Below, in pieces: positions 46,404-56,750 of a stretch of 64,000 nucleotides of DNA; within the stretch, counting starts at the first letter, position 1; each line of letters opens with the position of its first letter. Under the pieces are notes generated by a model. The model ran no database searches. It was not told the origin of the DNA and saw only the letters and a program-made list of their open reading frames with translations. The position numbers were made by a program, and so were the translations under genes. The DNA comes from Klebsiella grimontii (GTDB lineage Bacteria > Pseudomonadota > Gammaproteobacteria > Enterobacterales > Enterobacteriaceae), in NCBI RefSeq assembly GCF_900200035.1, contig NZ_FZTC01000045.1, positions 62,001-126,000 of the forward strand. The letters run 5' to 3'.

Positions 46404-47302
46404 CAGAAATTCACTCCGCTGTGAGACGTAATGGTGTAGTTCAGGTCTTTATCAAAAACGATATGTCCTTTCCGGTGCGACCAGCAGCCGACGTTCACCG
46501 CCACACCGATGGTGGAGGGATGGCGCGCGGTGTTTTCAATATTCACGCCCATGACGGAGGTATTACCGGACATCCCCTGCGGCCCAAGGCCAATTTTGTT
46601 AATGCCGTCTTCCAGCATTTTCTCCAGCGAAGCCGCACGCTCATTCTCATTGTGCGAACCGATCGGACGCATCAGCGCTTTTTTCGATAGCAGCGCCGCC
46701 GTTTCAACAGAGGTCGCCACGCCCACGCCAACCAGTAGCGGCGGACAGGCGTTAAGGCCGTAGCTGGTCATCACATCCAGCACAAAGCGGGTTACGCCTT
46801 CATAACCTGCGCCCGGCATCAGCACCATCGCTTTCCCCGGCAGAGAACAGCCGCCGCCCGCCATATAGGTGTAAATGCTGCACTGGTCAGAATTGGGAAC
46901 GATCTCCCAGAATACCGTCGGCGTACCTTTACCCACGTTTTTACCGGTATTGTATTCATCAAAAGTCTCAACGCTGTTGTGGCGCAGCGGGGAATCCACG
47001 GTCGCTTTGATCACCGCTTCACGCAGCAGCGCTTCCAGTTCGCCGATCAGCGGGAAGTTGGCCCCGCACTCCACCAGAAACTGAATCACGCCGGTATCCT
47101 GGCAGGAAGGGCGATCCAGTTCTTTTGCCAGACGCTGGTTCTCAATCATGGTCGTAAAGATGACGTCGGCCAGTTTACTGGTCTCTTTTTTATGCAAATC
47201 TTCCAGTTTTGCGGTGACGTCATCAGGCAAGACTTTGCCGGTGTACCCCACAAATTTGGCCATAATATTGGTCATATGGGATATCTGTTCACTTTTGCTC
47301 AT
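46403..47302 (-). CDS. Tartrate dehydratase/class I fumarase alpha subunit
   Basis: Large subunit carrying the catalytic 4Fe-4S cluster. 299 residues, similar to E. coli TtdA. Cluster cysteines are C67 (SCQDTG), C186 (NACPP) and C273 (GCWSH). [10 protein letters not shown] and [14 protein letters not shown] are family hallmarks. The cluster is expected to be oxygen-sensitive, fitting anaerobic use. 32 bases after the transporter gene, probably one transcript with it. Confidence 0.92.
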   Translation of the reverse strand: MSKSEQISHMTNIMAKFVGYTGKVLPDDVTAKLEDLHKKETSKLADVIFTTMIENQRLAKELDRPSCQDTGVIQFLVECGANFPLIGELEALLREAVIKATVDSPLRHNSVETFDEYNTGKNVGKGTPTVFWEIVPNSDQCSIYTYMAGGGCSLPGKAMVLMPGAGYEGVTRFVLDVMTSYGLNACPPLLVGVGVATSVETAALLSKKALMRPIGSHNENERAASLEKMLEDGINKIGLGPQGMSGNTSVMGVNIENTARHPSTIGVAVNVGCWSHRKGHIVFDKDLNYTITSHSGVNF

Positions 47303-47334
47303 AAAGGCTCCTTAGTCAGGACAGCTTCCGTTCA

Positions 47335-48603
47335 TTACGGATGAAAAGGGAAAAGGATTGGCAGCAGAATCAGGCTGACAATGGTGGAAACGATAATCAG
47401 TGGGATGCCGGATTTGGCGTAGTCAACAAACTTATAGCCGCCTGCCGACAGCACCATCATGTTGGCAGGCATACCGATTGGCGTGGCGTAGGCGCAAGAG
47501 CTGCCGATCACCGTCGCCATCAGCACCGCGCGAGGGTCGGCGCCCATGCCCGCCGCAATCGACAGGCTCACCGGTACCAGCAGCGCGACGGTGGCGGTGT
47601 TGGACATGAAATTAGTCATAACGACGGACAGCGCAAAGACCACCACCAGCAGCATAAAAGGCGAAGAGTTTTGCCCCAGCAGGCCAATCACGTGATCCGC
47701 CACCAGTTTTCCCGCCCCGGTCATTTCCAGCGCTTTCGCCAGCGCCAGAGTGCCGCCGAAGATAAAAATAGTTTGTGAATCAATGGCTTTATAAGCCTGC
47801 TTTTCTGTAAGCACGCCGGTAACCACCAGCACCAGCGCGCCGATACAGCCCGCTACCGCAAGACTCACACCGGTCTGCTTTTCGAAAATCATGCCGAGGA
47901 TCGTGGCGATCAGAACAAGCAAAGAGAGGATCTGCTTCCAGCGCGGAACGTGGCTGTAATCGCGCTGTTGGCCGATGCTGCCAACTTCCCCACTATTCGG
48001 GTGGTTGGGCAGGAATTTATAGCCGATGGTCAGAAAGTAAATCATGCCACAAACCAGCATCGGTAAACCCACTTTGGCATATTCAAAAAAGCCAAAACCG
48101 CTGCCAATGTTCTGCAAGGCTGATTGCGCAATCAGGTTGCCCGGCGCGCCAATCAACGACAGGTTACCGCCGAGCGCGGCGGCGAAAACCAGCGGCATCA
48201 GCAGTCGGGAACGGGCAAAGCCTGATTTCGCCGCCACGCCGATAACGACCGGGATCAGGACGGCTGCGGTACCGGTATTGGAGAGGAAACCGGACATCAC
48301 GCCAACCACGACCATAATGGTAAAAATCAGCTGCTTTTCCGTTTTAGCGAAGCGCGTAATCACGCCCCCCACTTTATTCGCCATCCCGGTTTCAAATAGC
48401 GCCCCGCCGACGATAAACATGGCGACGAAGAGAATGACGTTGGTGTCGATAAAGCCGGCGAAAGCCTGCTTGAGATTGAGGACGCCGGTGAGAACCAGCG
48501 CGACGCAAACCACCATAGACGTGACCGCGAGCGGTATTTTTTCCCACACAAACATGGCGATAGCAAACGCCAGCAAACATAGAGTAATGGTAATCGGTTC
48601 CAT
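47335..48603 (-). CDS. DASS/SLC13-family anion transporter, probable tartrate carrier
   Basis: 422 residues from the ATG giving MEPITITLCL. An upstream in-frame start would place 23 poorly hydrophobic residues inside the predicted promoter region. About eleven membrane segments. The paired SNT motifs of DASS proteins are clear: SNTGTAAVLIP (about 107) and SNTATVALLVP (about 345), the carboxylate and Na+ sites. Position before the dehydratase genes suggests tartrate uptake, by Na+ symport or succinate exchange. In Salmonella Paratyphi B, loss of the start codon of the equivalent gene is linked to failure to ferment d-tartrate. Confidence 0.85.
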   Translation of the reverse strand: MEPITITLCLLAFAIAMFVWEKIPLAVTSMVVCVALVLTGVLNLKQAFAGFIDTNVILFVAMFIVGGALFETGMANKVGGVITRFAKTEKQLIFTIMVVVGVMSGFLSNTGTAAVLIPVVIGVAAKSGFARSRLLMPLVFAAALGGNLSLIGAPGNLIAQSALQNIGSGFGFFEYAKVGLPMLVCGMIYFLTIGYKFLPNHPNSGEVGSIGQQRDYSHVPRWKQILSLLVLIATILGMIFEKQTGVSLAVAGCIGALVLVVTGVLTEKQAYKAIDSQTIFIFGGTLALAKALEMTGAGKLVADHVIGLLGQNSSPFMLLVVVFALSVVMTNFMSNTATVALLVPVSLSIAAGMGADPRAVLMATVIGSSCAYATPIGMPANMMVLSAGGYKFVDYAKSGIPLIIVSTIVSLILLPILFPFHP

Positions 48604-48632
48604 ATTTATAATTATCCCATCAATGATATATG

Positions 48633-48648
48633 ATATTGTATCCAATAT
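48633..48648. promoter_or_regulatory. Predicted GntR-type operator before the tartrate transporter gene
   Basis: ATATTG-TATC-CAATAT, a perfect 6-bp inverted repeat with a 4-bp centre. The core ATTGTATCCAAT is close to the TTGTATACAA-like palindromes bound by FCD-type GntR regulators. It would lie at about +5 to +20 of the predicted transcript, a repressing position. Confidence 0.55.
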
Positions 48649-48659
48649 TGACGAGAGGG

Positions 48660-48688
48660 AAATTATTCCCATGCAAAGAGTAAGTCAA
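48660..48688 (-). promoter_or_regulatory. Predicted sigma-70 promoter of the transporter-dehydratase operon
   Basis: Leftward -35 TTGACT (48688-48683), a 17-bp spacer and -10 TAATTT (48665-48660). The start would be near 48653, giving a leader of about 50 nt to the ATG at 48603. Confidence 0.55.
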
Positions 48689-48813
48689 TGCGTTTTTCAC
48701 GAAAGCGTCAGGATTGAGATCTTTATCAAAATCTCGCAAAAGCAGTAACTTAGAGAAATTAATTTATGGAGTGAATAGGTAAGACGCCTGCAACGATCGT
48801 GCAGGCGGTGAGG

Positions 48814-49479
48814 TCAGGCCGAGGGCTCGCCGACGTAGCGCGTCAGCATATTCTCCATCGAACGGATGATATGCTCGCGCATTCGCTGACGGGCCAGCGC
48901 TTCATTATGCTGCTCCAGGGCCTGTAAAATCCCTTTATGCTCGCGTATGGAAATGATCGCATACTCCTCCTCGGTGACCTTATGCCCCATCGAGAGCCCG
49001 TTCCACATATTGCTGAGCAGCAGCTTCATTTTGCCGTTTCCGGCCGCATTCCATATCTCCATATGAAAAGCCTGATTGAGGTCAGAATATTCAGCTGAGT
49101 TATTTTGCGCCAGCGCTTTTTCCGCAGCGTAATGGACTTCGGCAATGCGCGAAATGTCCGTCCCAGGGCGAGAAGCTTTAGCGACCGCTTCACTCTCCAG
49201 CAGCGCGCGAATCTCGTAATGCTCGCGAATCGTTTGTTCGTTAATCCCCAGCACAACCGCCCCTTTATTGGGGCGGACTTTAATCAGCCCATCCGCAGCC
49301 AGTATCTGAAATGCTTCACGCACGGGCATACTGGATACGCCAACCATGCTGGCGATCCCTTCAAGGGTAATTTCTTGCCCTTCAACTAAATCTCGCGACA
49401 GTATCGCTTTACGTAATACTGCCGCGACCTGCTCTTTCGCTGAAAGAAGCTTAATTTTCCCTAATCGAGGCTTCTGCAC
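48814..49479 (-). CDS. GntR-family (FCD-domain) transcription regulator, second of pair
   Basis: 221 residues. N-terminal winged helix (about 13-78, with VSSMPVREAF) and a C-terminal FCD ligand domain. FCD metal ligands look complete: N135 and H139 (NQAFH), H181 and H203. It starts at a GTG (49479-49477) 29 bases inside the preceding gntR gene, with AAGGA eight bases before it, so translation is coupled. Likely controls the neighbouring tartrate operon. An 8-bp hairpin (48785-48807) after the stop may end the transcript. Confidence 0.88.
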   Translation of the reverse strand: MQKPRLGKIKLLSAKEQVAAVLRKAILSRDLVEGQEITLEGIASMVGVSSMPVREAFQILAADGLIKVRPNKGAVVLGINEQTIREHYEIRALLESEAVAKASRPGTDISRIAEVHYAAEKALAQNNSAEYSDLNQAFHMEIWNAAGNGKMKLLLSNMWNGLSMGHKVTEEEYAIISIREHKGILQALEQHNEALARQRMREHIIRSMENMLTRYVGEPSA

Positions 49480-50095
49480 TTTCCCAATCCTTCATGTGTT
49501 GACGCATTATTTCTGCCAGAGAGAGGAAATAACGCTGCGTTTCCTGCGCGATCTCGGCGCGATCGCCTTGTTGGATAGCATCCATCAGAGAACTGAGTAT
49601 TTGCGCCGACTCCTGATTATCCTCTTTCAGATACAGAATGACATAGCCGATATAACCATCTAAAAACTGCTGATAAATCTTTTCCAGATAGCGGTTATCA
49701 ATATAAGAAATGAGCGCCTGATGAAACGCCAGCTCCCGTATCCTCTCACCGGGATGCCCCAGCTCTCGCGCTCTGGTAGCCAGCGACTCGCCTGCTGCCG
49801 CGGGCACCAGTGAAAAAAGCGCTGTTGCCATCGCCGCAATGGCCTGGAAAATGTGGCTGACGTGGTCAGGCTCCAGCCGTGAGACCTGCATATGGCGGTT
49901 TGGCAAGCGCACCAGAAACCCTTCCTGCTCCAGGGCCTGTAACGCTTCACGAACCGGCATACGAGAAAGCCCCAGCTGTTCCGCAATACTCTCCTGCGCG
50001 AGCTCATCCCCCGGTTTCATACTGCCGGAAAGGATCTCGTAACGGATCATTTGAGTAATGTGGTCCCTGGTCTGCTTTCTTTCAATTTTTTTCAC
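49451..50095 (-). CDS. GntR-family (FCD-domain) transcription regulator, first of pair
   Basis: 214 residues from a GTG with AGGA just upstream (MKKIERKQTR). The winged helix (about 8-72, GLSRMPVREAL) is followed by an FCD domain. Of the usual metal ligands only E121 and H125 (ELAFH) are kept; where the partner protein has two further histidines this one has N/Q (160-161) and T186. It may therefore bind ligand differently or act without metal. Precedes and overlaps the second gntR gene; 131 bp from mdh. Confidence 0.87.
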   Translation of the reverse strand: MKKIERKQTRDHITQMIRYEILSGSMKPGDELAQESIAEQLGLSRMPVREALQALEQEGFLVRLPNRHMQVSRLEPDHVSHIFQAIAAMATALFSLVPAAAGESLATRARELGHPGERIRELAFHQALISYIDNRYLEKIYQQFLDGYIGYVILYLKEDNQESAQILSSLMDAIQQGDRAEIAQETQRYFLSLAEIMRQHMKDWESAEASIREN

Positions 50096-50182
50096 GACGT
50101 CCTCGTTTGTTGCCGCTCAAGACGCGGGGAGTTTAGCAGATTTACCAGCAGGTTGAGTCATTCCGGGGCGGGAGAAAGGCAT

Positions 50183-50214
50183 AAAAAAGCCGGAACCCAG
50201 GCTCCGGCTTCTCT
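50183..50214 (-). terminator. mdh terminator
   Basis: Minus-strand AAGCCGGA / TCCGGCTT with an eight-base loop followed by six T residues, 13 bases beyond the mdh stop. Confidence 0.85.
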
Positions 50215-50226
50215 TTTTATGAAACG

Positions 50227-52048
<1,822 letters not shown>

Positions 52049-52402
52049 TGCCCTTCCCTCTGGTTAACGCCAGAGGATATTCCTTCAAAAAATTATCATT
52101 TCTTTAACATTTTGTGTGTTTTTCCGCTTCTACACATTCATTTACGTGATGAAACCGGCTTAAGCGCACAAAAGATCAAATACATATAACTTAATGATTT
52201 TATTAATTATTATTGCCTATCCTGGCGAAATTGTGACATTTCTAATTCTTATACGTTATAAAAAAGACATTTCTTTGTGATTATTTACATGAAAAACAAT
52301 TAGCAAGGTATTAATATTTTCAGTGATTAGTGTATACTTGATTTTGTGATGAGGGTCACGAAACAAAGACCCCCAACAAAAAGATTCGACGAGGTGAACA
52401 TC
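52049..52402 (+). other. Gene-free AT-rich stretch between argR and yhcN (354 bp)
   Basis: A hairpin CCTCTGG / CCAGAGG (52057-52076) right after argR may mark its transcript end, though no good U-tract follows. The remainder is very AT-rich, as in H-NS-bound promoters. A TATACT (52333-52338) is a good -10 for yhcN, with only a weak -35. No further gene seen. Confidence 0.55.
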
Positions 52403-52666
52403 ATGAAAATCAAAACCACTGTAGCAGCATTAAGCATCCTTTCCGTTCTGTCTTTCGGCGCCTTCGCCGCTGACTCCATTAACAGCGAACAGGCTCAAGG
52501 CCGTCAGGCAATCGGCACCGTTTCCGTCGGCGCGGTAAGTTCTTCCCCGATGGATATGCACGAAATGCTGAACAAGAAAGCGCAAGAAGAAGGTGCTTCC
52601 TCTTATCGCATTATCGAAGCACGTACCGGTGACCACTGGCACGCTACGGCTGAACTGTATAAATAA
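52403..52666 (+). CDS. yhcN: YhcN, secreted DUF1471 stress protein
   Basis: Small periplasmic/outer-envelope protein of the YdgH/BhsA/McbA family; in E. coli it responds to cytoplasmic acid and peroxide. 87 residues from MKIKTTVAAL, preceded by GAGGTGAA. Signal peptide cleaved after AFA (residue 22). The DUF1471 fold ends in the family motif HATAELYK. It is the direct E. coli YhcN equivalent and the first of a tandem pair. Confidence 0.94.
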   Translation: MKIKTTVAALSILSVLSFGAFAADSINSEQAQGRQAIGTVSVGAVSSSPMDMHEMLNKKAQEEGASSYRIIEARTGDHWHATAELYK

Positions 52667-52769
52667 GATTTAACGATTGTCGGTCATTAACTGAAACAGA
52701 ATCTCTCCAGCGGCCTCAGGTTCATTAAAACCTTCCGCCGCTGCAAATAATAAGGTTGGAGAAAAAATT

Positions 52770-53036
52770 ATGAAAAGCGCAATTATCATCGCATCCCTGG
52801 GTCTGGCTTCCGTTCTCTCTTTCGGCGCAAACGCCGCCGTTAATCAAGTGAACGCTGAACAGGCGCAAAATCTGCAGTCCATGGGCACCGTTTCCGTTTC
52901 TCAGGTAGGCAGCGCGCCGATGGATATGCGCCAGGAACTGGCGGCTAAAGCTGAAAAAGAAGGCGCCAGCAGCTACCGTATTATTGAAGCCCGTACCGGC
53001 GATAACTGGCACGCTACGGCTGAGCTGTACAAATAA
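52770..53036 (+). CDS. Second YhcN-type DUF1471 protein (tandem paralogue)
   Basis: 88 residues with a signal peptide ending ANA (residue 22). The last 28 residues, from EGASSYRII onward, match the upstream yhcN product except at one position, whereas the N-terminal halves differ clearly. Own AAGGTTGGAG ribosome site; 103 bp after yhcN, ended by a strong terminator. Function unknown beyond the family link to stress and biofilm. Confidence 0.92.
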   Translation: MKSAIIIASLGLASVLSFGANAAVNQVNAEQAQNLQSMGTVSVSQVGSAPMDMRQELAAKAEKEGASSYRIIEARTGDNWHATAELYK

Positions 53037-53062
53037 ACCCTCGTCGTCTTATCCGACGACTT

Positions 53063-53088
53063 GCCCCCGCTCTGTCGGGGGCTTTTTT
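53063..53088 (+). terminator. Terminator of the yhcN pair
   Basis: GCCCCCG / CGGGGGC stem with a six-base loop and six T residues. It overlaps the stop codon region of convergent yhcO. Confidence 0.9.
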
Positions 53089-53362
53089 ATGGCTGCCGCA
53101 CATTAAAACGAAGCTCCCCTTCCAGCTCTTCTTCCGCCTCATCAAATAGCAATATTATCGCGCCAAAGCGCCGTCGCTGATTATCGCTTAAATGAATAAA
53201 CTCAATCTCCAGCGGCAGAGGCAGTAGCCCGGCGGTCACCGCTTCCCACAGCGAATCAAGGTTGTTCACCTTCTCACGCGTTAAGCCAAAGGTACGTGAA
53301 AACTCACGATAAAAATCCTGCTGTTCAGCTATTTCATCAAAATCAAAGGTATAGGTAGCCAT
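53087..53362 (-). CDS. yhcO: YhcO, barstar-like RNase inhibitor homologue
   Basis: Barstar-family protein (DFDEI and LDSLWEAV motifs, about residues 5-9 and 36-43). 91 residues from [10 protein letters not shown]; the ATGs five and more codons upstream are not conserved. No barnase-like gene lies beside it. Small acidic cytoplasmic protein of undefined target. Confidence 0.9.
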   Translation of the reverse strand: MATYTFDFDEIAEQQDFYREFSRTFGLTREKVNNLDSLWEAVTAGLLPLPLEIEFIHLSDNQRRRFGAIILLFDEAEEELEGELRFNVRQP

Positions 53363-53465
53363 TGCCCGCATCCTGTCCACACCTGCAACTTTTCATAGCC
53401 CGGTCATCCCGGCGTGTAGTTCCACTCTGACGGTGGAATTCATACTCAGACAATTAAGTATAGCG

Positions 53466-53496
53466 ATAAAAAAACCGACGCTTCAGGCGTCGGTTC
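53466..53496 (-). terminator. aaeXAB terminator
   Basis: Minus-strand ACCGACGC / GCGTCGGT followed by a run of T, seven bases past the aaeB stop. Confidence 0.88.
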
Positions 53497-53502
53497 TGGC
53501 GG

Positions 53503-55470
53503 CTAGCTATTGGTTAATACATGCTGGTACTTATGCAGCATCTCCACCAGCCTTCGCACCGGCTCGGTCACCTGCGGAGAGGCTTCCCAGAGCTGTAATT
53601 TTTGCTGGTAGATATCCAGCTCATCAAGCAGGCGGGCAAAATAGTAGCGGCGCTTATCATCGCTGCTGGCGGAAATGACGCGATCCGCCGTACGACGCAG
53701 CTGCCGGTGAAATACCGACAGGTCGTCATTTATCGGTACTGGCGCGTCGCGCAGGCGCTGATGGGCAATAATCAGGGTCAGCGCCAAACGAAAGCGCGCG
53801 ATATCGCCGGGGAATTTATTCAGCAACAAAAAGAGCTGACGATACAGGGCCGGCAAATGGTTTTCTTTGCGTCGCGCCGTATTGGTGGTCAGCGATGATA
53901 CCGCCGCCGAGACAAACTGGTTGAGCAACACGCGACCGGTGCGAGCCCGAGAGTTATCGCGAACCAGTAAGATCACCATCAGCGCGAGGAAACACCCCAC
54001 GATCTGGCCTAAGGCGCTATCCAGAAATTGGTTGAATTGAAACTTCATCGGATTATCCAGCACCAGAATATTAATGGTGCTGGCCAGCGCCCCCAGCGAA
54101 CCCAGCCGCCGCTTTTGCACCTCGATACCGATAAAAAATGCCATCACCGCCAGGCTGATGCACAGCAGCAGCATGCTTTGCTGCGTCGCGGGCATAATCA
54201 CGAGGAAAAACAGCGCCCCCAGCGGTAATGCCGCCAGCGTGCCGTAGAGGAAATCGATAGCCACCATTCGCGGATTAGGTAAACGCATCGCTAAGGCCGT
54301 AACAACCGCGATCATCACCATCGCCCCGCTCCCTGAAGTCCAGCCGGTCCACAGCCAGAACAGCGTACCGAGGATACAGGAGATAGACGTACGCCAAAAG
54401 TTGACCATCGCATGGTGTCGCTCGGCGGATTCCGCCTTCACCACCACTTCGCCTTGCAGCACTTCCGCTTCAATACGGCTGATTTTGGTATTGCCGACCA
54501 CGCCCCGCTTCAAAAGCAGATAGCGCGTCGCGGCCCCGACCCAGCTGTAGATCGTCACCGGCGTATTGTGCTCTCCCTTCCAGGTCAAAAAGCGGCGCAT
54601 CCGCTTTAACTGGCGGTGCACGTCCTGCACGGTCTCAACCGGTTCAGCGAACAGCTCGCGATAGTCATCGGTGACCATCTCAGGCCGGGTATTCTGAATC
54701 AAATAGGTTTCACAGGCTTGGGTAATTAAGGTCAGAGAGAGGGTATTGATCGCCTTCAGCCGCTGGTTCACTTTTGCCCAGCGCGAAGACTCCATAATTA
54801 AGTTTCCGCGCATCCCTTCCAGTCCGTTGGTACGGCGAACCAGCGCGCTCCAGGCCTTATCGACTTCATCTTTATCGGCATACGCCACGCAAAGCTGCAT
54901 CAGGCGGTATTGATCGATCAGCAGGTTATCCAGCTCAAGGTCGATCTCTTTTTTAATCGAACGCGGCGAAAATAGCAGGTCGGCCACGATGGCGCTGACG
55001 ATACCAACAACAATTTCACTGCACCGTTCGACGGCGAACTGCGGCGCCAGCATCGGCTCTTCGTGGATAGTGATAATAATGATAAGCGCGGTATAGCCCG
55101 CCAGGCCCCAGGCATAGGAGTTCTCAACCCGCACCAGCGAGGAGATCCAGGTACAGAACCCTGCCCACAGGCAGCAGACCAGCACCATCAGCAGCGGGGC
55201 GCGAATCATCAGGATGATAATCGCCAGCGCGGCGATACAGCCGATAAAGGTACCGACAATACGCAGCATCCCGCGATAGCGGATAGCCCCGGAGTAAGGC
55301 TCTCCGCCGGCGGCAAACGCCGGGCCGGCGGCCACGATGGCTGCGGTAAGCACCGCCCAGCGCGGTGTTTCCAGCTGAAAGTGAAAACCGACGAATAACG
55401 CCAGCACTACCGCACAGGCTAATTTAACGGCAAAGCGGAGATGCCGGGGTTCGATGGTGAAAATCCCCAT
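53503..55470 (-). CDS. aaeB: AaeB, aromatic carboxylic acid efflux pump membrane subunit
   Basis: Inner-membrane pump of the FUSC/ArAE family that exports p-hydroxybenzoate and related acids with AaeA. 655 residues in two repeats: four to six membrane helices (about 13-165), a cytoplasmic segment, a second membrane block (about 370-505), then a soluble C-terminus. Five bases after aaeA. Confidence 0.97.
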   Translation of the reverse strand: MGIFTIEPRHLRFAVKLACAVVLALFVGFHFQLETPRWAVLTAAIVAAGPAFAAGGEPYSGAIRYRGMLRIVGTFIGCIAALAIIILMIRAPLLMVLVCCLWAGFCTWISSLVRVENSYAWGLAGYTALIIIITIHEEPMLAPQFAVERCSEIVVGIVSAIVADLLFSPRSIKKEIDLELDNLLIDQYRLMQLCVAYADKDEVDKAWSALVRRTNGLEGMRGNLIMESSRWAKVNQRLKAINTLSLTLITQACETYLIQNTRPEMVTDDYRELFAEPVETVQDVHRQLKRMRRFLTWKGEHNTPVTIYSWVGAATRYLLLKRGVVGNTKISRIEAEVLQGEVVVKAESAERHHAMVNFWRTSISCILGTLFWLWTGWTSGSGAMVMIAVVTALAMRLPNPRMVAIDFLYGTLAALPLGALFFLVIMPATQQSMLLLCISLAVMAFFIGIEVQKRRLGSLGALASTINILVLDNPMKFQFNQFLDSALGQIVGCFLALMVILLVRDNSRARTGRVLLNQFVSAAVSSLTTNTARRKENHLPALYRQLFLLLNKFPGDIARFRLALTLIIAHQRLRDAPVPINDDLSVFHRQLRRTADRVISASSDDKRRYYFARLLDELDIYQQKLQLWEASPQVTEPVRRLVEMLHKYQHVLTNS

Positions 55471-55475
55471 GGCGA

Positions 55476-56408
55476 TTAACCGAACTCACGCAGGCGCATC
55501 GCCAGTTTCTGGAAGAAACTTGTCCGGCTGGAATCGCGGTCGTCTTTACCGGTAATCACCACCGTCGCGGTCGTCCCCGCCGGCCAGAGGTTGCCCTGCT
55601 GCTGGTCAAGGTGAATACGTACCGGCACCCGCTGCGCCAGGCGTACCCATTCAAGATTAGAATCAATAGAGGCCAGCCCTTTCGTATCGCTGCTGCTGCT
55701 GGCATTGGTGACCCCAGCAGCGATGCTGTCGACGGTGCCTTTAAGAGTTTGCACGCTTCCCAGCGGGGTAATTTCGGCGCGGAAGCCGGGGCGCACGCCC
55801 TCAAGCTTGGTCTCTTCCAGGTAGGCCATCACATAGAAGGTATTCTGCTTGACCAGCGCAACCGCGGTAGAACCGCGGGTGATAAACTCGCCGCTGTAGA
55901 CGTTCAGGTTCGTCACCCAGCCGTCAGCCGGGGCGCGAATGACCGTGCGTTCAAGATCAAGCTTCGCCAGATCGCGACTCGCGGTCGCTTTTGCCAACTG
56001 ATGCTCAACGGTTTGCAGAACGTTATTCGCCTGGTCAATCTCCTCCCGGGACATGGCCTGGACGCCAAGGCGGTTACGACGGCCGGCTTCAACGCGCTTC
56101 TCCTGCGCCAGAGTCTGGTAATAGGAGACATCGGCTTCAGCCTCAGCTAAGGCTTTCTGGTAACGCGGCTGGTCAATGACGAACAAAACCTGGTCTTTCT
56201 TAACCAGTTGGTTATCCTTGATATTCACCTGCGAAATCAGGCCGGAAACATCGGGAGCGATGGCCACAATATCCGCACTAAAGCGCGCATCGCGCGTCCA
56301 GGGCGAGGCGGTGTAATACACCCATGCGCGAAAAATCGCCACAAATGCCAGGATAACCAGTATCACAGTGATTGCGGTACGGAGGATATTTCTTGTTAGT
56401 GTTTTCAC
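55476..56408 (-). CDS. aaeA: AaeA, membrane-fusion (adaptor) subunit
   Basis: HlyD-type periplasmic adaptor for AaeB. 310 residues beginning at a GTG (56408-56406) to give MKTLTRNIL; the ATG two bases upstream is out of frame and meets a stop at once. One N-terminal helix (about 10-31), a split lipoyl domain, a coiled hairpin (about 85-150) and a beta-barrel follow. Confidence 0.96.
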   Translation of the reverse strand: MKTLTRNILRTAITVILVILAFVAIFRAWVYYTASPWTRDARFSADIVAIAPDVSGLISQVNIKDNQLVKKDQVLFVIDQPRYQKALAEAEADVSYYQTLAQEKRVEAGRRNRLGVQAMSREEIDQANNVLQTVEHQLAKATASRDLAKLDLERTVIRAPADGWVTNLNVYSGEFITRGSTAVALVKQNTFYVMAYLEETKLEGVRPGFRAEITPLGSVQTLKGTVDSIAAGVTNASSSSDTKGLASIDSNLEWVRLAQRVPVRIHLDQQQGNLWPAGTTATVVITGKDDRDSSRTSFFQKLAMRLREFG

Positions 56409-56415
56409 ATCTACC

Positions 56416-56619
56416 TCAAACGAACAAACGCGATATCAGATAAAACAGGCAGCAATAGAGCGCGGTATTAAACAGTGCCGGATGCCAGACAAAATCATAG
56501 ATGCCGGTCGGAACCAGCAGGCGGTGCACCAGCCAAAAGATGGCTAGCGACAATAGCAACTCAAAGAAGATCGGCGGAAACGACAAGCCGAAAATCACAA
56601 TGACAGGAAACAGACTCAT
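56416..56619 (-). CDS. aaeX: AaeX, small membrane protein of the aae efflux operon
   Basis: 67 residues with two hydrophobic segments (about 5-30 and 45-65); DUF1656 family. First gene of aaeXAB. Its role in efflux is unproven. Confidence 0.94.
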
Positions 56620-56709
56620 GATGACCTTGATAAGAAGCGTACAGGTGATATGCGCGATGCGTTTATTATTAAGCTAACTATATAGTAACGTAACAATTGC
56701 GGTCTTATC

Positions 56710-56736
56710 TATAATGTGTGATCTAAATCACTTTTA
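56710..56736 (+). promoter_or_regulatory. aaeR -10 element overlapped by a CRP-like site
   Basis: A perfect TATAAT (56710-56715) is directly followed by TGTGA-N6-TCACT (56717-56732), nine of ten bases of the CRP consensus. CRP here would cover the aaeR start point, so it would more likely repress aaeR or act on the divergent aaeX promoter. Confidence 0.5.
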
Positions 56737-56750
56737 AGCCAGAGTGAATA

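Noticed and set aside
48604-48672. Extended start for the DASS transporter
   Set aside because: The extra 23 residues are not transporter-like and would cover the predicted operator and promoter.
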